64,000 nt of DNA from Pedobacter sp. MR2016-24 (GCF_026239655.1 NZ_JAPIVO010000001.1:558001-622000), one strand, 5' to 3'. Positions 50,891 to 60,120 are shown, counted from the stretch's first letter. The notes: generated from the letters alone by a model not told the origin. Made by a program: numbers and translations.

Positions 50891-51901
50891 ATGCTATCCC
50901 TTTCAGAATTAAAAACATTGCTGGCAACGCCGCAGAAGATTGTAATTACAACACATCACAAACCAGATGGTGATGCAATGGGCTCATCCTTAGGTTTGTA
51001 TGCTTATTTGATCCAGAAGGGTCATCATGTGAAGGTAATTACCCCAACCGACTATCCTTATTTTTTACATTGGCTGCCTAATAACTCCGATGTATTGATT
51101 TATACCGAAGCAAAAGAGCAGGCCGAACAGCTTGTAGCAGATGCCTCACTGGTATTTTGTCTCGACTTCAATACGTTAAGCCGTATCAATGAGCTGGGAG
51201 AGGTGATCCGTAATGCAAATGCTTATAAGATCATGATAGACCATCATCTTGATCCGGAAGATTTCGACGATTACAGACACTGGAGTATCAATGCCTGTGC
51301 GGCAGCACAACTGGTTTACGACTTTATTGTAAATGAACTTCAGGATGCTGCGGCAATGAATAAGGATATTGCTACCTGTTTATATACAGGTATCATGACC
51401 GATTCCGGATCTTTCCGTTTTGCGTCTGCAACATCCACTGTTTACAGAATTGGTGCAGACCTGATCGATGCGGGTGCAGAACACTGGAGAATTCATCAGC
51501 TGGTATACGACAATGCGACGGAAAATCGTTTACGGTTTTTAGGAAACTGCCTTACCAACAAGCTGCAGATTTTGAGAGAGTCCAATACGGCGATTATTTC
51601 AGTAACTGCTGAAGAGCTGAAGCGTTTTGAAATTGTAACGGGCGATACAGAGGGCATCGTAAACTATGCACTCTCCATCAACGGGATTAAACTTGCTGCG
51701 TTTATTATTGAAAGATCGGATAAGGTTAAAATGTCCTTGAGATCTACCGGAGATTTCCCTGCCAATGAAATCTGTAAGAAATATTTCAACGGTGGTGGTC
51801 ACAGAAATGCAGCGGGCGGCTATTCAGACAGAAACCTGGAAGATACCATTGCTTATTTTAAGTCGATATTACCGGAATATAAAACACAGCTTTTGCAATA
51901 A
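50891..51901 (+). CDS. DHH/DHHA1 phosphoesterase, NrnA-like
   Basis: 336 residues. DHH domain with HHKPDGDAMGSSLG, DFNTLSRI, MIDHHLDPEDF, and GIMTDSGSFRF; DHHA1 domain with GGGHRNAAGGY. NrnA-type enzymes degrade short RNAs and 3'-phosphoadenosine phosphate; related DHH enzymes also hydrolyse pApA or c-di-AMP. With a DisA-N-like protein also present in this window, a role in clearing pApA is conceivable but not shown. A -7 box TAGCTTTG (50872-50879) lies 11 nt upstream. Confidence 0.9.
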   Translation: MLSLSELKTLLATPQKIVITTHHKPDGDAMGSSLGLYAYLIQKGHHVKVITPTDYPYFLHWLPNNSDVLIYTEAKEQAEQLVADASLVFCLDFNTLSRINELGEVIRNANAYKIMIDHHLDPEDFDDYRHWSINACAAAQLVYDFIVNELQDAAAMNKDIATCLYTGIMTDSGSFRFASATSTVYRIGADLIDAGAEHWRIHQLVYDNATENRLRFLGNCLTNKLQILRESNTAIISVTAEELKRFEIVTGDTEGIVNYALSINGIKLAAFIIERSDKVKMSLRSTGDFPANEICKKYFNGGGHRNAAGGYSDRNLEDTIAYFKSILPEYKTQLLQ

Positions 51902-51934
51902 AGAGATAAATTATAAATTTAGCCTGGAAATCGA

Positions 51935-52079
51935 CAGATGCTGATTGACCAGCAAAATATAAGAACAACGAAAAACAAACAATAGAAAAATGAACCTGCA
52001 TCAGCTGACCGTTTATAAATCAGATGAATTAAGCGATGCAAGCTTCATAACCGTAAAAAAACAAATAATAGAAAAATGA
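51935..52079 (+). repeat. Duplicated leader and 29-codon upstream ORF before the FKBP lipoprotein
   Basis: A stretch of about 60 bp ending AACAATAGAAAAATGAA recurs 86 bp later as AACAAATAATAGAAAAATGAA; in each copy CAGATG lies exactly 55 bp before the ATG. The first copy starts an ORF of 29 residues (51990-52079) whose TGA overlaps the ATG of the FKBP gene. This looks like a tandem duplication of the translation start region. Confidence 0.55.
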
Positions 52080-53071
52080 AAAAAAGTTTAGTAATTCTTT
52101 TTGCAGCTACACTTGGTTTAGCAGCTTGTAACAACTTCAAAAAAGGTCCGGGTGGGTTAATGTATCAGATCCACAAGACTGAAGGAAAAGATAAAATAGT
52201 TGAAGGAGACATTATCAAAATCAATGCAGTTCAAAAAACTGAAAAAGATTCAGTAACCAGCAGTACTTATGATATTCAGCAGCCAGCTGTTTTCCCTGTA
52301 TCTAAAAAACAATGGGCAGGAGATATCTCTGACGCTTTGATGTTATTAGCTGAAGGTGATAGTGCTACTTTTAAAATTGACCTGGATTCAATGGCTAAAT
52401 ATTCAAACCAGCCAAAACCAGCAACCCAGAAAGATAAATACATGGTTTTCACAGTGAAAATCGAAAAAGTAATGCACAAAGCTGCTGGTGAAGCAGATTC
52501 AACTTTCCAGAGAAAAGCAACTGAATTCTTCCAGAAAGATTTTCAGGCTACAGTAGCAAAACATAAAGCAGCTGAAGCAGGTAAAATCAAAAACTTTATC
52601 GCTGATAACAACCTTAAAGTTCAAACTACAGCTTCTGGTTTACAATATGTAATTACTGCACCTGGTGATAGCCAGAGAGCAACACTTACTGATACTTTAA
52701 TGGTAAACTACACTGGAAAATTGCTGACTAAAAAATCTGACGGTAAAGAAAATATCTTTGATACAAGTGTAGAGAAAGTAGCAAAAGAATCTGGTAAATA
52801 CAACCAAATGGCTCAATATGGTCCTCGTCCATTCTCTTTAGGCAGAGCAATCCCCGGATTTGATGAGGGTCTGAAACTAATTGGTAAAGGTGGAAAAATC
52901 ACTTTGATTATTCCTTCAGCTTTAGCTTATGGCGAAGGCGGTATGCCACAGGGTGGTATTACTCCATTCTCTCCATTATCTTTTGATGTAGAGATCACTG
53001 ATATCAAAAAAGCAACCAATGCACCGGCTGCAGCTCAAACGCCAACAATGGCACCTGCACCAACAAGATAA
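52076..53071 (+). CDS. FKBP-type peptidyl-prolyl isomerase lipoprotein, two FKBP-like domains
   Basis: 331 residues. Lipobox LAAC (Cys18). Residues about 25-150 look like a degenerate FKBP domain (GGLMYQIHKTEGK, VFTVKIEKV), then a helical linker of Lys/Ala-rich residues (about 155-200), then a typical FKBP domain (about 200-310: GLQYVITAPGDS, PFSLGRAIPGFDEGL, LAYGEGGMP) and an Ala/Pro/Thr tail. Probably an envelope-anchored folding factor. Its start region is duplicated upstream. Ends at a strong terminator. Confidence 0.9.
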   Translation: MKKSLVILFAATLGLAACNNFKKGPGGLMYQIHKTEGKDKIVEGDIIKINAVQKTEKDSVTSSTYDIQQPAVFPVSKKQWAGDISDALMLLAEGDSATFKIDLDSMAKYSNQPKPATQKDKYMVFTVKIEKVMHKAAGEADSTFQRKATEFFQKDFQATVAKHKAAEAGKIKNFIADNNLKVQTTASGLQYVITAPGDSQRATLTDTLMVNYTGKLLTKKSDGKENIFDTSVEKVAKESGKYNQMAQYGPRPFSLGRAIPGFDEGLKLIGKGGKITLIIPSALAYGEGGMPQGGITPFSPLSFDVEITDIKKATNAPAAAQTPTMAPAPTR

Positions 53072-53093
53072 TTTCGTTCAAAAACGAATGATG

Positions 53094-53125
53094 AACCCTG
53101 TCCGAATTTCGGACAGGGTTTTTTT
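53094..53125 (+). terminator. Terminator of the FKBP lipoprotein gene
   Basis: Stem AACCCTGTCCGAA/TTCGGACAGGGTT (53094-53106 with 53108-53120) followed by T-run to 53125. Confidence 0.9.
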
Positions 53126-53127
53126 GT

Positions 53128-53135
53128 TAACTTTG
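53128..53135 (+). promoter_or_regulatory. -7 box of the tatD promoter
   Basis: TAACTTTG, exact TAnnTTTG, 4 nt before the tatD ATG and immediately behind the upstream terminator hairpin, which occupies the place of a -33 element. Confidence 0.55.
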
Positions 53136-53139
53136 TTTT

Positions 53140-53907
53140 ATGCTTTTAACAGATACACACACGCATTTGTATTATGAAACAGATGCGGAAAAACAGGCGT
53201 TGTTATTTCAGCGCTGCTTTGATAATGGTGTAAACCGCTTATTCCTCCCCAATGTAGATGTCTCCTCTATCGCTAAAATTGATGATCTGGTTAGGAAATA
53301 TCCGGAAAATTGTTTTGCCATGTCTGGTCTGCACCCCTGCGATGTGAAGGAAGGTTATGAAAGTGTATTAAAAGAAATCCATGAAAGTATTGGCAGCCGT
53401 AAAATCTATGCCATAGGAGAGATCGGGATTGATTTATACTGGGATAAGAGTACACTCCAGCTACAGCAGGATGCTTTCCTTACACAAATTAAATGGGCAA
53501 AAGCATTGCAGCTACCTATAGTGATACATTGCCGTGATGCGTTTGATGAGGTGTTCGAAATCCTGGAGGAAGAGAAAGGGGCCGACTTAAGAGGGATCCT
53601 GCATTGTTTTACCGGGAATATTGATCAGGCAATCAGGACTATTGAGCTCGGATTTTATTTGGGGATAGGTGGTGTGGTTACTTATAAAAAGGCGGGGCTC
53701 GACGAGGTATTGTCACAGGTTTCGCTGGATCACCTGGTGCTGGAAACGGATTCTCCTTATCTGGCGCCTGTGCCTTACAGGGGTAAACCTAATGAGAGCA
53801 GTTACCTGGTACATATTGCGCAGAAGATAGCAGATATCTATCACATATCTATAGAGCAGGTGGCGGAAGTGACAACGGCCAATTCTATTAAAATATTTAA
53901 CGTTTAA
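53140..53907 (+). CDS. TatD family metal-dependent hydrolase (3'-5' DNase type)
   Basis: 255 residues, TIM barrel of the amidohydrolase superfamily. Metal ligands in DTHTHL, GEIGIDLYWD, VIHCRDA, GILHCFTG and ETDSPYLAP, the full TatD set. TatD proteins are exo-DNases/RNases active on single-stranded DNA and peroxide-damaged DNA. Cytoplasmic. Followed after 7 bp by the asparaginase gene, probably the same operon. Confidence 0.94.
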   Translation: MLLTDTHTHLYYETDAEKQALLFQRCFDNGVNRLFLPNVDVSSIAKIDDLVRKYPENCFAMSGLHPCDVKEGYESVLKEIHESIGSRKIYAIGEIGIDLYWDKSTLQLQQDAFLTQIKWAKALQLPIVIHCRDAFDEVFEILEEEKGADLRGILHCFTGNIDQAIRTIELGFYLGIGGVVTYKKAGLDEVLSQVSLDHLVLETDSPYLAPVPYRGKPNESSYLVHIAQKIADIYHISIEQVAEVTTANSIKIFNV

Positions 53908-53914
53908 GCTTTAC

Positions 53915-54931
53915 ATGACTAAAATTTTAATCATCTATACTGGCGGTACCATTGGTATGGTCAACAATCCGCATACCGGCGCATTGATTCCTTTTGATTT
54001 CGAACAGATTCAGCAGAATGTACCCGAGCTGGCACGTTTAAATTATGACCTGGATGTATACTCTTTTAACCCCATCCTGGATTCCTCTAATATGGATCCC
54101 CAAATCTGGGCTAAAATAGCCGGACTGATCAATGAGCGATATGAAATATATGATGGCTTCGTTATTCTTCATGGCTCTGATACGATGGCATATACTGCTT
54201 CGGCATTGAGCTTCATGTTAAAGAACCTGGGGAAACCTGTAGTGCTGACAGGCTCACAATTACCTATCGGCGAGATCAGAACTGATGCCAAGGAAAACCT
54301 GATTACCGCACTGGAGATTGCGGCAACTAAAAATAACGGACAGGCAATGGTTCCTGAAGTCTGCATTTATTTTGATTATCAGCTGTTCCGCGGTAACCGC
54401 TCTATCAAATACAATTCAGAGAAGTTTGAGGCTTTCCGTTCACCAAATTACCCTAAACTGGCAGAAGCGGGTGTTAACCTTTCATTTTTCAATAATTATA
54501 TCAGTCAGCAGCCTGTATCCGCATTGCGGCTTGAAACTAATTTCAATACGAACATCAGCGTATTGAAGCTGTATCCGGGAATTAGTGAAAATGCAGTTAA
54601 AGCAATCACCAGGTCTTCTGCTGAAGCGATTGTCATGGAAACTTTTGGTTCAGGCAATACCACTACCGCAGCCTGGTTTACTGATAGCCTGCAGGAAGCA
54701 GTAGATGCAGGAAAGCTCATTGTAGATATCTCACAATGCCAGGGCGGATCAGTAGAACTTGGTAAGTACGAAACGAGTAAGAAGCTGCAGCAAATGGGAA
54801 TAGTCAGTGGATTCGACATGACTTTTGAGGCTACAGTTACAAAAATGATGTACCTGCTTGGTCAGGGATTAACTTACAAAGAAGTCTCTTCGCTAATGGA
54901 ACAATCGCTTCGGGGTGAGCTTACAGCATAA
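53915..54931 (+). CDS. ansA: L-asparaginase, type I
   Basis: 338 residues, cytoplasmic (no signal peptide). Converts asparagine to aspartate and ammonia. First catalytic Thr in YTGGTIGMV; second Thr in VILHGSDTMAYTASALSFML; GSQLPIGEIRTDA and the ETFGSGN region follow. Length and order fit the homotetrameric type I family of Bacteroidota and archaea. Operon with tatD. Confidence 0.93.
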   Translation: MTKILIIYTGGTIGMVNNPHTGALIPFDFEQIQQNVPELARLNYDLDVYSFNPILDSSNMDPQIWAKIAGLINERYEIYDGFVILHGSDTMAYTASALSFMLKNLGKPVVLTGSQLPIGEIRTDAKENLITALEIAATKNNGQAMVPEVCIYFDYQLFRGNRSIKYNSEKFEAFRSPNYPKLAEAGVNLSFFNNYISQQPVSALRLETNFNTNISVLKLYPGISENAVKAITRSSAEAIVMETFGSGNTTTAAWFTDSLQEAVDAGKLIVDISQCQGGSVELGKYETSKKLQQMGIVSGFDMTFEATVTKMMYLLGQGLTYKEVSSLMEQSLRGELTA

Positions 54932-54984
54932 GTAAAACTTATGTAATATGGGCAGAGATACAGTTCCGGAAAATATAATTACCT

Positions 54985-54992
54985 TATTTTTG
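54985..54992 (+). promoter_or_regulatory. -7 box of the cstB-like/ypdA operon
   Basis: TATTTTTG, exact TAnnTTTG match, giving a leader of about 80 nt before ATG 55076. No -33 TTG at the expected distance and no clear operator seen. Confidence 0.45.
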
Positions 54993-55075
54993 ACTATCGA
55001 CCCTTACGTTATCAAATACTCAGCACCGGTATGGATTAAATGTAAGGCGGGGATAGGAGAAAAAATACAGAAAAC

Positions 55076-56488
55076 ATGAAGATAGAACAGATTTATACCG
55101 GTTGTTTAGCTGAAGCAGCATACTATATTGAAAGTAACGGCGAAGCGGCAATTATTGATCCTTTACGCGAAGTACAGCCTTACCTGAAAAAGGCGAAACT
55201 GGCGGGGGCGACTATCAAATATATTTTTGAAACTCATTTTCATGCTGACTTCGTTTCGGGGCATGTCGATCTTGCTCAGCAATCGGGTGCCACAATCATC
55301 TATGGTCCCACTGCAACAACTAATTTTGAGGCACATATCGCGGCAGATGGCGAAGTTTTCAAAATTGGAGAGCTGACGATTAAGACATTACACACTCCCG
55401 GGCATACACCAGAATCCACAACTTACCTGCTGATGGATAAAAACGGTGAACCCTATTGTATTTTTACAGGAGATACCTTGTTTATCGGCGATGTTGGTCG
55501 CCCTGACCTGGTACAGAAAGGCAACCTGACCATGGAAGATATGGCGGGTACTTTATATGACTCTCTGCATAGTAAAATCCTTCCTCTGCCAGATCACGTG
55601 CTGGTATATCCTGCGCACGGTGCTGGTTCTTCCTGCGGAAAGAATATGAGTAAAGAAACCTTCGATACGCTTGGTCATCAGAAAGAAGTAAACTACGCGA
55701 TTAAAGCAAAATCGCGCGAACAATTTATTACTGAAGTAACGGATGGTATTTTACCTCCACCACAATATTTTGCTAAGAATGCAGCCATTAATAAGAATGG
55801 CTATGAGAGTTTTGCTGATGTCCGCAAGAAAGGGTTGATGCCTATGGGAGCGGAAGAATTTGAAGTAACCGCAAACCATAGTGGGGCCTTGATTCTGGAC
55901 ACCAGGGATCCGCAGGATTTTGCAAAAGCTTTTATTCCTTCATCTATCAATATCGGCTTAGGCGGACAGTTTGCACCCTGGGTTGGTGCTTTAATTACTG
56001 ATTTGCAGCAGCCGCTGTTATTAATTGTAGATGAAGGCAAAGCCGAAGAGGCGATCACCCGTTTAGCCAGGGTAGGGTATGACCAGGCAATTGGTTACCT
56101 TGAAGGGGGAATCGATACCTGGAAAGCTGCCGGAAAAGATATTGACAGTATATCATCTCTTTCCGTCACCGATTTTGAGGAGAACCTGAACGCGCATCCG
56201 GATCTGAAGATTTTAGATGTACGTAAACCCGGAGAGTATGAGACGGGACATTTGGTTTCCGTTGAGAGTCACCCGCTTGATTATATCAACGAATGGATGA
56301 ACGAAATTAAATCTGATGAAACCTATTACATTCATTGTGCAGGTGGATACAGATCCATGATCGCTGCTTCTATATTGAAAGCAAGGGGCGTGAATGAGGT
56401 GATCGATGTTGCAGGCGGTTATGCCGCTATCAAAACTACCGGTTTGAAGAGAACAGATGGTGCGCTGGCCGGAAATACAACACATTAG
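55076..56488 (+). CDS. CstB-like MBL-fold persulfide dioxygenase with two rhodanese domains
   Basis: 470 residues: MBL domain (1-~245), rhodanese-like domain without a catalytic Cys (~260-365), and rhodanese with Cys421 in HCAGGYRSM (~375-465). Metal motif H54-F-H56-A-D58, plus HTPGHTPES and FTGDTLFIGDVGRPD, as in ETHE1-type persulfide dioxygenases. This three-part plan with a dead middle rhodanese matches CstB of Staphylococcus, which oxidises bacillithiol or CoA persulfide to thiosulfate. Six bp before the YpdA-family gene. Function is inferred from architecture and context. Confidence 0.85.
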   Translation: MKIEQIYTGCLAEAAYYIESNGEAAIIDPLREVQPYLKKAKLAGATIKYIFETHFHADFVSGHVDLAQQSGATIIYGPTATTNFEAHIAADGEVFKIGELTIKTLHTPGHTPESTTYLLMDKNGEPYCIFTGDTLFIGDVGRPDLVQKGNLTMEDMAGTLYDSLHSKILPLPDHVLVYPAHGAGSSCGKNMSKETFDTLGHQKEVNYAIKAKSREQFITEVTDGILPPPQYFAKNAAINKNGYESFADVRKKGLMPMGAEEFEVTANHSGALILDTRDPQDFAKAFIPSSINIGLGGQFAPWVGALITDLQQPLLLIVDEGKAEEAITRLARVGYDQAIGYLEGGIDTWKAAGKDIDSISSLSVTDFEENLNAHPDLKILDVRKPGEYETGHLVSVESHPLDYINEWMNEIKSDETYYIHCAGGYRSMIAASILKARGVNEVIDVAGGYAAIKTTGLKRTDGALAGNTTH

Positions 56489-56494
56489 AGTAGC

Positions 56495-57463
56495 ATGGAA
56501 GAATACGATGTATTGATTATTGGCGCCGGACCTATTGGAATGGCATGTGGAATAAATGCCAAGGCAGCCGGATTGAGTTATGTGATTGTGGAGAAAGGTG
56601 CGCTGGTCAACAGCCTGTACAATTATCCTGTATTCATGACTTTCTTTTCCACCTCTCAAAAACTGGAGATAGGTGGTGTACCCTTTGTGAGCATCAATCC
56701 TAAACCAAACAGGAATGAGGCAGTGGAATATTATCGTCGTGTAGCAGAAAAGTTTGAGCTCAATATCAACCTGTTTGAGCAGGTAAACGCGGTGCAAAAG
56801 CAAACAGAGGGTAATTTTGAGGTTAGTACTTCAAAGAGACAATACAAGGTGAAAAATGTGATTATTTCTACCGGATTCTATGATGTTCCCTTACTGATGA
56901 ATATTCCGGGTGAGCAATTGCCTAAAGTAGCCCATTATTATAAAGACCCTCACTTGTATGCTTTTCAGGATGTAGTTGTTATTGGAGCCAATAACTCCGG
57001 GATTGACGCCGCGTTGGAAACTTATCGCAAAGGTGCAAACGTCACACTGGTTATCCGTGGACCTGAAATCGGTTCTTATGTTAAATACTGGGTGAGACCG
57101 GATATTGAAAACCGGATTAAAGAGGGGGAAATCAAAGCCTTCTTTAATGCTGAGGTAACAGAGATACAGGAAGATAGCGTGACCATAAAAACACAGACAG
57201 AAACATTTACCTTGAAAAATGATTTTGTGATTGCAATGACAGGATATAAGCCTGATTTTGAGATGCTGAAAAAGCTGGGCGTAACCTTAGGCGATGAAAA
57301 TGCAAACCGACCTGTTTATGATCCGGATACAATGGAAACAAGTCTGCCGGGATTATATCTCGCTGGTGTAGTTTGTGGCGGTATGGATACCCATAAATGG
57401 TTTATAGAAAACTCCCGTGTTCATGCAGATCAGATCTTTAAACATATTGGTGCAAAGAATTAG
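56495..57463 (+). CDS. YpdA-family FAD/NAD(P)-dependent oxidoreductase (putative bacillithiol disulfide reductase)
   Basis: 322 residues. FAD-binding GAGPIGMACG (10-19), LVNSLYNYPVFMTFFSTS and VPFVSINPKPNRNEAVEYYRR, second Rossmann motif VIGANNSGIDAAL, and C-terminal AGVVCGGMDTHKWFIENSR: all hallmarks of YpdA. In Firmicute YpdA the residue after GGGP is the redox Cys14; here it is Ile14, with the nearest cysteine at 18. So either another residue carries the function or the substrate differs. Same operon as the CstB-like gene. Confidence 0.87.
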   Translation: MEEYDVLIIGAGPIGMACGINAKAAGLSYVIVEKGALVNSLYNYPVFMTFFSTSQKLEIGGVPFVSINPKPNRNEAVEYYRRVAEKFELNINLFEQVNAVQKQTEGNFEVSTSKRQYKVKNVIISTGFYDVPLLMNIPGEQLPKVAHYYKDPHLYAFQDVVVIGANNSGIDAALETYRKGANVTLVIRGPEIGSYVKYWVRPDIENRIKEGEIKAFFNAEVTEIQEDSVTIKTQTETFTLKNDFVIAMTGYKPDFEMLKKLGVTLGDENANRPVYDPDTMETSLPGLYLAGVVCGGMDTHKWFIENSRVHADQIFKHIGAKN

Positions 57464-57474
57464 CTGAAATTAAT

Positions 57475-57482
57475 TAAGTTTG
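57475..57482 (+). promoter_or_regulatory. -7 box of the prenyl synthase promoter
   Basis: TAAGTTTG, exact TAnnTTTG match, 19 nt before ATG 57502 in the gap after the YpdA-family gene. Confidence 0.5.
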
Positions 57483-57501
57483 CACATAATTTCAAACCTG
57501 A

Positions 57502-58473
57502 ATGCCAGGAATAAATCAGATTAAGAAACCCATAGCCGCAGATATCGAAGTTTTTGAAGAAAAATTCAAAGCTTCCATGCACAGTGATGCGCCGCTGCTT
57601 GACCGTATCACACACTACATTGTGAAAAGGAAAGGCAAGCAGATCAGACCCATGTTTGTTTTTTTTGCTGCCAAGCTTTGCGGGGGAATTATAGAATCTA
57701 CCCATCGTGGTGCTGCCCTGGTAGAATTACTGCATACGGCTACACTTGTTCATGATGATGTGGTTGATAATGCCTATGAGCGCAGGGGATTCTTCTCCAT
57801 AAATGCTTTATGGAAAAATAAGATTGCTGTTCTGGTAGGAGATTATTTGCTGGCTAAAGGTCTGCTGCTTTCTGTCAACAACAATGAATTCCGTTTATTG
57901 CAGATTGTTTCTGAGGCTGTCAAACAGATGAGCGAGGGAGAGTTGCTGCAGATTGAAAAAGTAAGGCGGATGGACATCGGTGAAGAACTGTATTTTGATG
58001 TCATACGCCAGAAAACAGCCTCCCTGATTGCTTCCTGCTGTGCTTGTGGTGCTGCATCAGCTGGTGCTGATGAGGAAACAGTGGAGAAAATGCGCTTGTT
58101 CGGAGAAAAGGTAGGCATAGCTTTCCAGATCAAAGACGATACGTTTGACTTCGGTACTGATGATGTTGGCAAACCTTTGGGGATCGATATCAAAGAGAAG
58201 AAAGTAACGCTTCCCTTGATCTATGCATTAAACCGCGCGGATAAGACGGAGAAGAAAAAAATCATTAACCTGGTTAAAAATCATAATGATGAGCCTGCGA
58301 AAATACAGCAGATCATTGATTTTGTAAATGAAAAAGAAGGCGTCCACTATGCTAACCAGAAAATGGCCCAGTATCAGCAGGAAGCATTTGATATTTTATA
58401 TACTTTCGAGGAAAGCGATGCAAGAACCGGACTTGAACAGTTGGTTCGCTATACTACGGAACGTAAAAAATAA
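57502..58473 (+). CDS. Polyprenyl synthetase family protein (long-chain, menaquinone side chain)
   Basis: 323 residues, all-helical isoprenyl synthase. First aspartate-rich motif D85-D-V-V-D89 (LVHDDVVDNAYERRG); second D212-D-T-F-D216 (FQIKDDTFDFG), with the Lys in KGKQIRP that binds IPP. Residues upstream of the first motif are small (Ala/Thr), consistent with a long product such as hepta- or octaprenyl diphosphate for menaquinone. Cytoplasmic. Independent promoter. Confidence 0.9.
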   Translation: MPGINQIKKPIAADIEVFEEKFKASMHSDAPLLDRITHYIVKRKGKQIRPMFVFFAAKLCGGIIESTHRGAALVELLHTATLVHDDVVDNAYERRGFFSINALWKNKIAVLVGDYLLAKGLLLSVNNNEFRLLQIVSEAVKQMSEGELLQIEKVRRMDIGEELYFDVIRQKTASLIASCCACGAASAGADEETVEKMRLFGEKVGIAFQIKDDTFDFGTDDVGKPLGIDIKEKKVTLPLIYALNRADKTEKKKIINLVKNHNDEPAKIQQIIDFVNEKEGVHYANQKMAQYQQEAFDILYTFEESDARTGLEQLVRYTTERKK

Positions 58474-58640
58474 TTATTCCGCCCCCATTCTAATTTTATT
58501 TTAATATATTTCAACTGTTTTTGAGTTTTCGACTGTAATAAATCGATCATGGGCTAGTTTATCTACCGTCTATAACGGTGTACGCTCGTATTGATGTTAT
58601 TGCTTGATCAATTCCTTATTTCATCAGTAAATATATCATA

Positions 58641-60095
58641 ATGAAATTTTTCACCTCCCTTGTGCTGATCGGATTGGCTCTTTCTGCCGCTGCTCAGGAC
58701 AATTTTACGCCAGATTTTATACGTATCAATACAGAAGTTCAGCAAAATTCGAAAGCTTACAGTACGCTCCAATCAGCTACTGAAACTATCGGGCACAGAC
58801 TTACCGGTTCTGCGAACGGGGCTAAGGCAGAGGCATACGCTTATCAGCTACTAAAATCTTATGGGTATACAGTCCGGTATCAGCCTTTTGAAGTGGAGAG
58901 CTGGAGCAGGTTGACTAATGAAACCAGGATAGGGGGAACGACAGCTTCACTAAAAAATGTGGCGTCGGTAACATTGGCACATTCTCCGGTAAAAGCATCG
59001 GTCACTGCGGAGCTGATAGACATGGGAAATGGATTGGAAGACGACTATCTGAAATCCGGCGATAAAGTAAAAGGTAAAATTGCATTGGTATACCTTGGTG
59101 TTTTGCCGGGTTCGCCTGCCGGCACACCAACTTTGCATAGGTCGGAGAAAACAGCTATAGCCACAAAACATGGCGCCATAGGTATCATATTAATAAATGG
59201 TGTAAAAGGTGGTGTTTTACTTACAGGAACAGCGTCTGTTACTGGGAAGCTTATTCCTATTCCCGCAGTATGTATAGGTCTGGAAGATGGCACGCAAGTA
59301 AAACAGCAAATGCGTACATCGCCACAATTTGCCAGTTTGAACATGACCAATTTTTCAGGAATGATCAAAGCAAGAAATGTGATTGCAACTCTCAAAGGTA
59401 ATTCCCTTCCTGAAGAAAAAATTGTTGTCGGTGGTCACCTGGATAGCTGGGACCTGGCAACCGGGGCAATTGACAACGGGATTGGCTCATTTGCGATCAT
59501 TGATATGGCAAGAACTTTTAGTGCACTGCGGCTCAAAACCGGGCGTACTGTCGAATTTGTCTTGTTTATGGGAGAAGAGCAGGGATTGCTGGGGTCTAAA
59601 GCATATATCGCTGCTGCGGAAGCTAAACATGAGCTTGACGAAGTAAAGTTTATGCTCAACTATGATATGACCAATGATCCTAAGGGTTTCTCTACAAGCA
59701 GGTCTGAAATGAAAGCATTATTTACAGGCTGGGGCGCTCAGATCAATCAAATTGATGCTGGCTTCAGCAATGTGTTTTTGGCAGGCGCTGGTCTGCATAG
59801 TGATCATCAGCCTTTTATGTTACAGGGAATCCCTACAGGTGGAGGTACCGGAGGTGAGTTACCTAATCATTCAGGTCAGTTTTACCATTCAGATGGTGAT
59901 AGCTTCAAGCTGGTAGATGAACAGCAATTAAAAAATACAGTGCGTTATAGTGTTATGCTGACTTACGCTTTGGCCAATACAGACAAGATTCCTGTCACCC
60001 GTCAATCGGAAGAAAAGCTGAAAGCTTTCTTGCTGGAGAATAATTTGAAAGAACCTTTGCAGATCGCAGGAGAATGGAGATGGGAAAATGAATAA
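58641..60095 (+). CDS. M28 family zinc aminopeptidase, exported
   Basis: 484 residues; signal peptide (to SAAAQ). Contains a PA (protease-associated) insertion (about 110-240). Zinc ligands: H266-L-D268 (HLDSWD), D278 (GAIDNGIG), E312-E313 (GEEQGLLGS), the Asp in NYDMTND, and the His in YHSDGDSF. It is a family M28 exopeptidase, likely periplasmic and trimming peptides. Single gene, 60 bp before the lacI-type regulator, same strand. Confidence 0.92.
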   Translation: MKFFTSLVLIGLALSAAAQDNFTPDFIRINTEVQQNSKAYSTLQSATETIGHRLTGSANGAKAEAYAYQLLKSYGYTVRYQPFEVESWSRLTNETRIGGTTASLKNVASVTLAHSPVKASVTAELIDMGNGLEDDYLKSGDKVKGKIALVYLGVLPGSPAGTPTLHRSEKTAIATKHGAIGIILINGVKGGVLLTGTASVTGKLIPIPAVCIGLEDGTQVKQQMRTSPQFASLNMTNFSGMIKARNVIATLKGNSLPEEKIVVGGHLDSWDLATGAIDNGIGSFAIIDMARTFSALRLKTGRTVEFVLFMGEEQGLLGSKAYIAAAEAKHELDEVKFMLNYDMTNDPKGFSTSRSEMKALFTGWGAQINQIDAGFSNVFLAGAGLHSDHQPFMLQGIPTGGGTGGELPNHSGQFYHSDGDSFKLVDEQQLKNTVRYSVMLTYALANTDKIPVTRQSEEKLKAFLLENNLKEPLQIAGEWRWENE

Positions 60096-60120
60096 TCTGC
60101 CTGCAATTCATAATTTCGTC

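Noticed and set aside
54948..55079. 43-codon ORF whose stop overlaps the ATG of the CstB-like gene
   Set aside because: Tempting because of the ATGA overlap, but the likely -7 box TATTTTTG lies inside it and the peptide has no signal or motif.
56213..56803. 196-codon minus-strand ORF across the CstB-like/YpdA boundary
   Set aside because: Spans two well-supported genes on the other strand; His/Cys-rich antisense.
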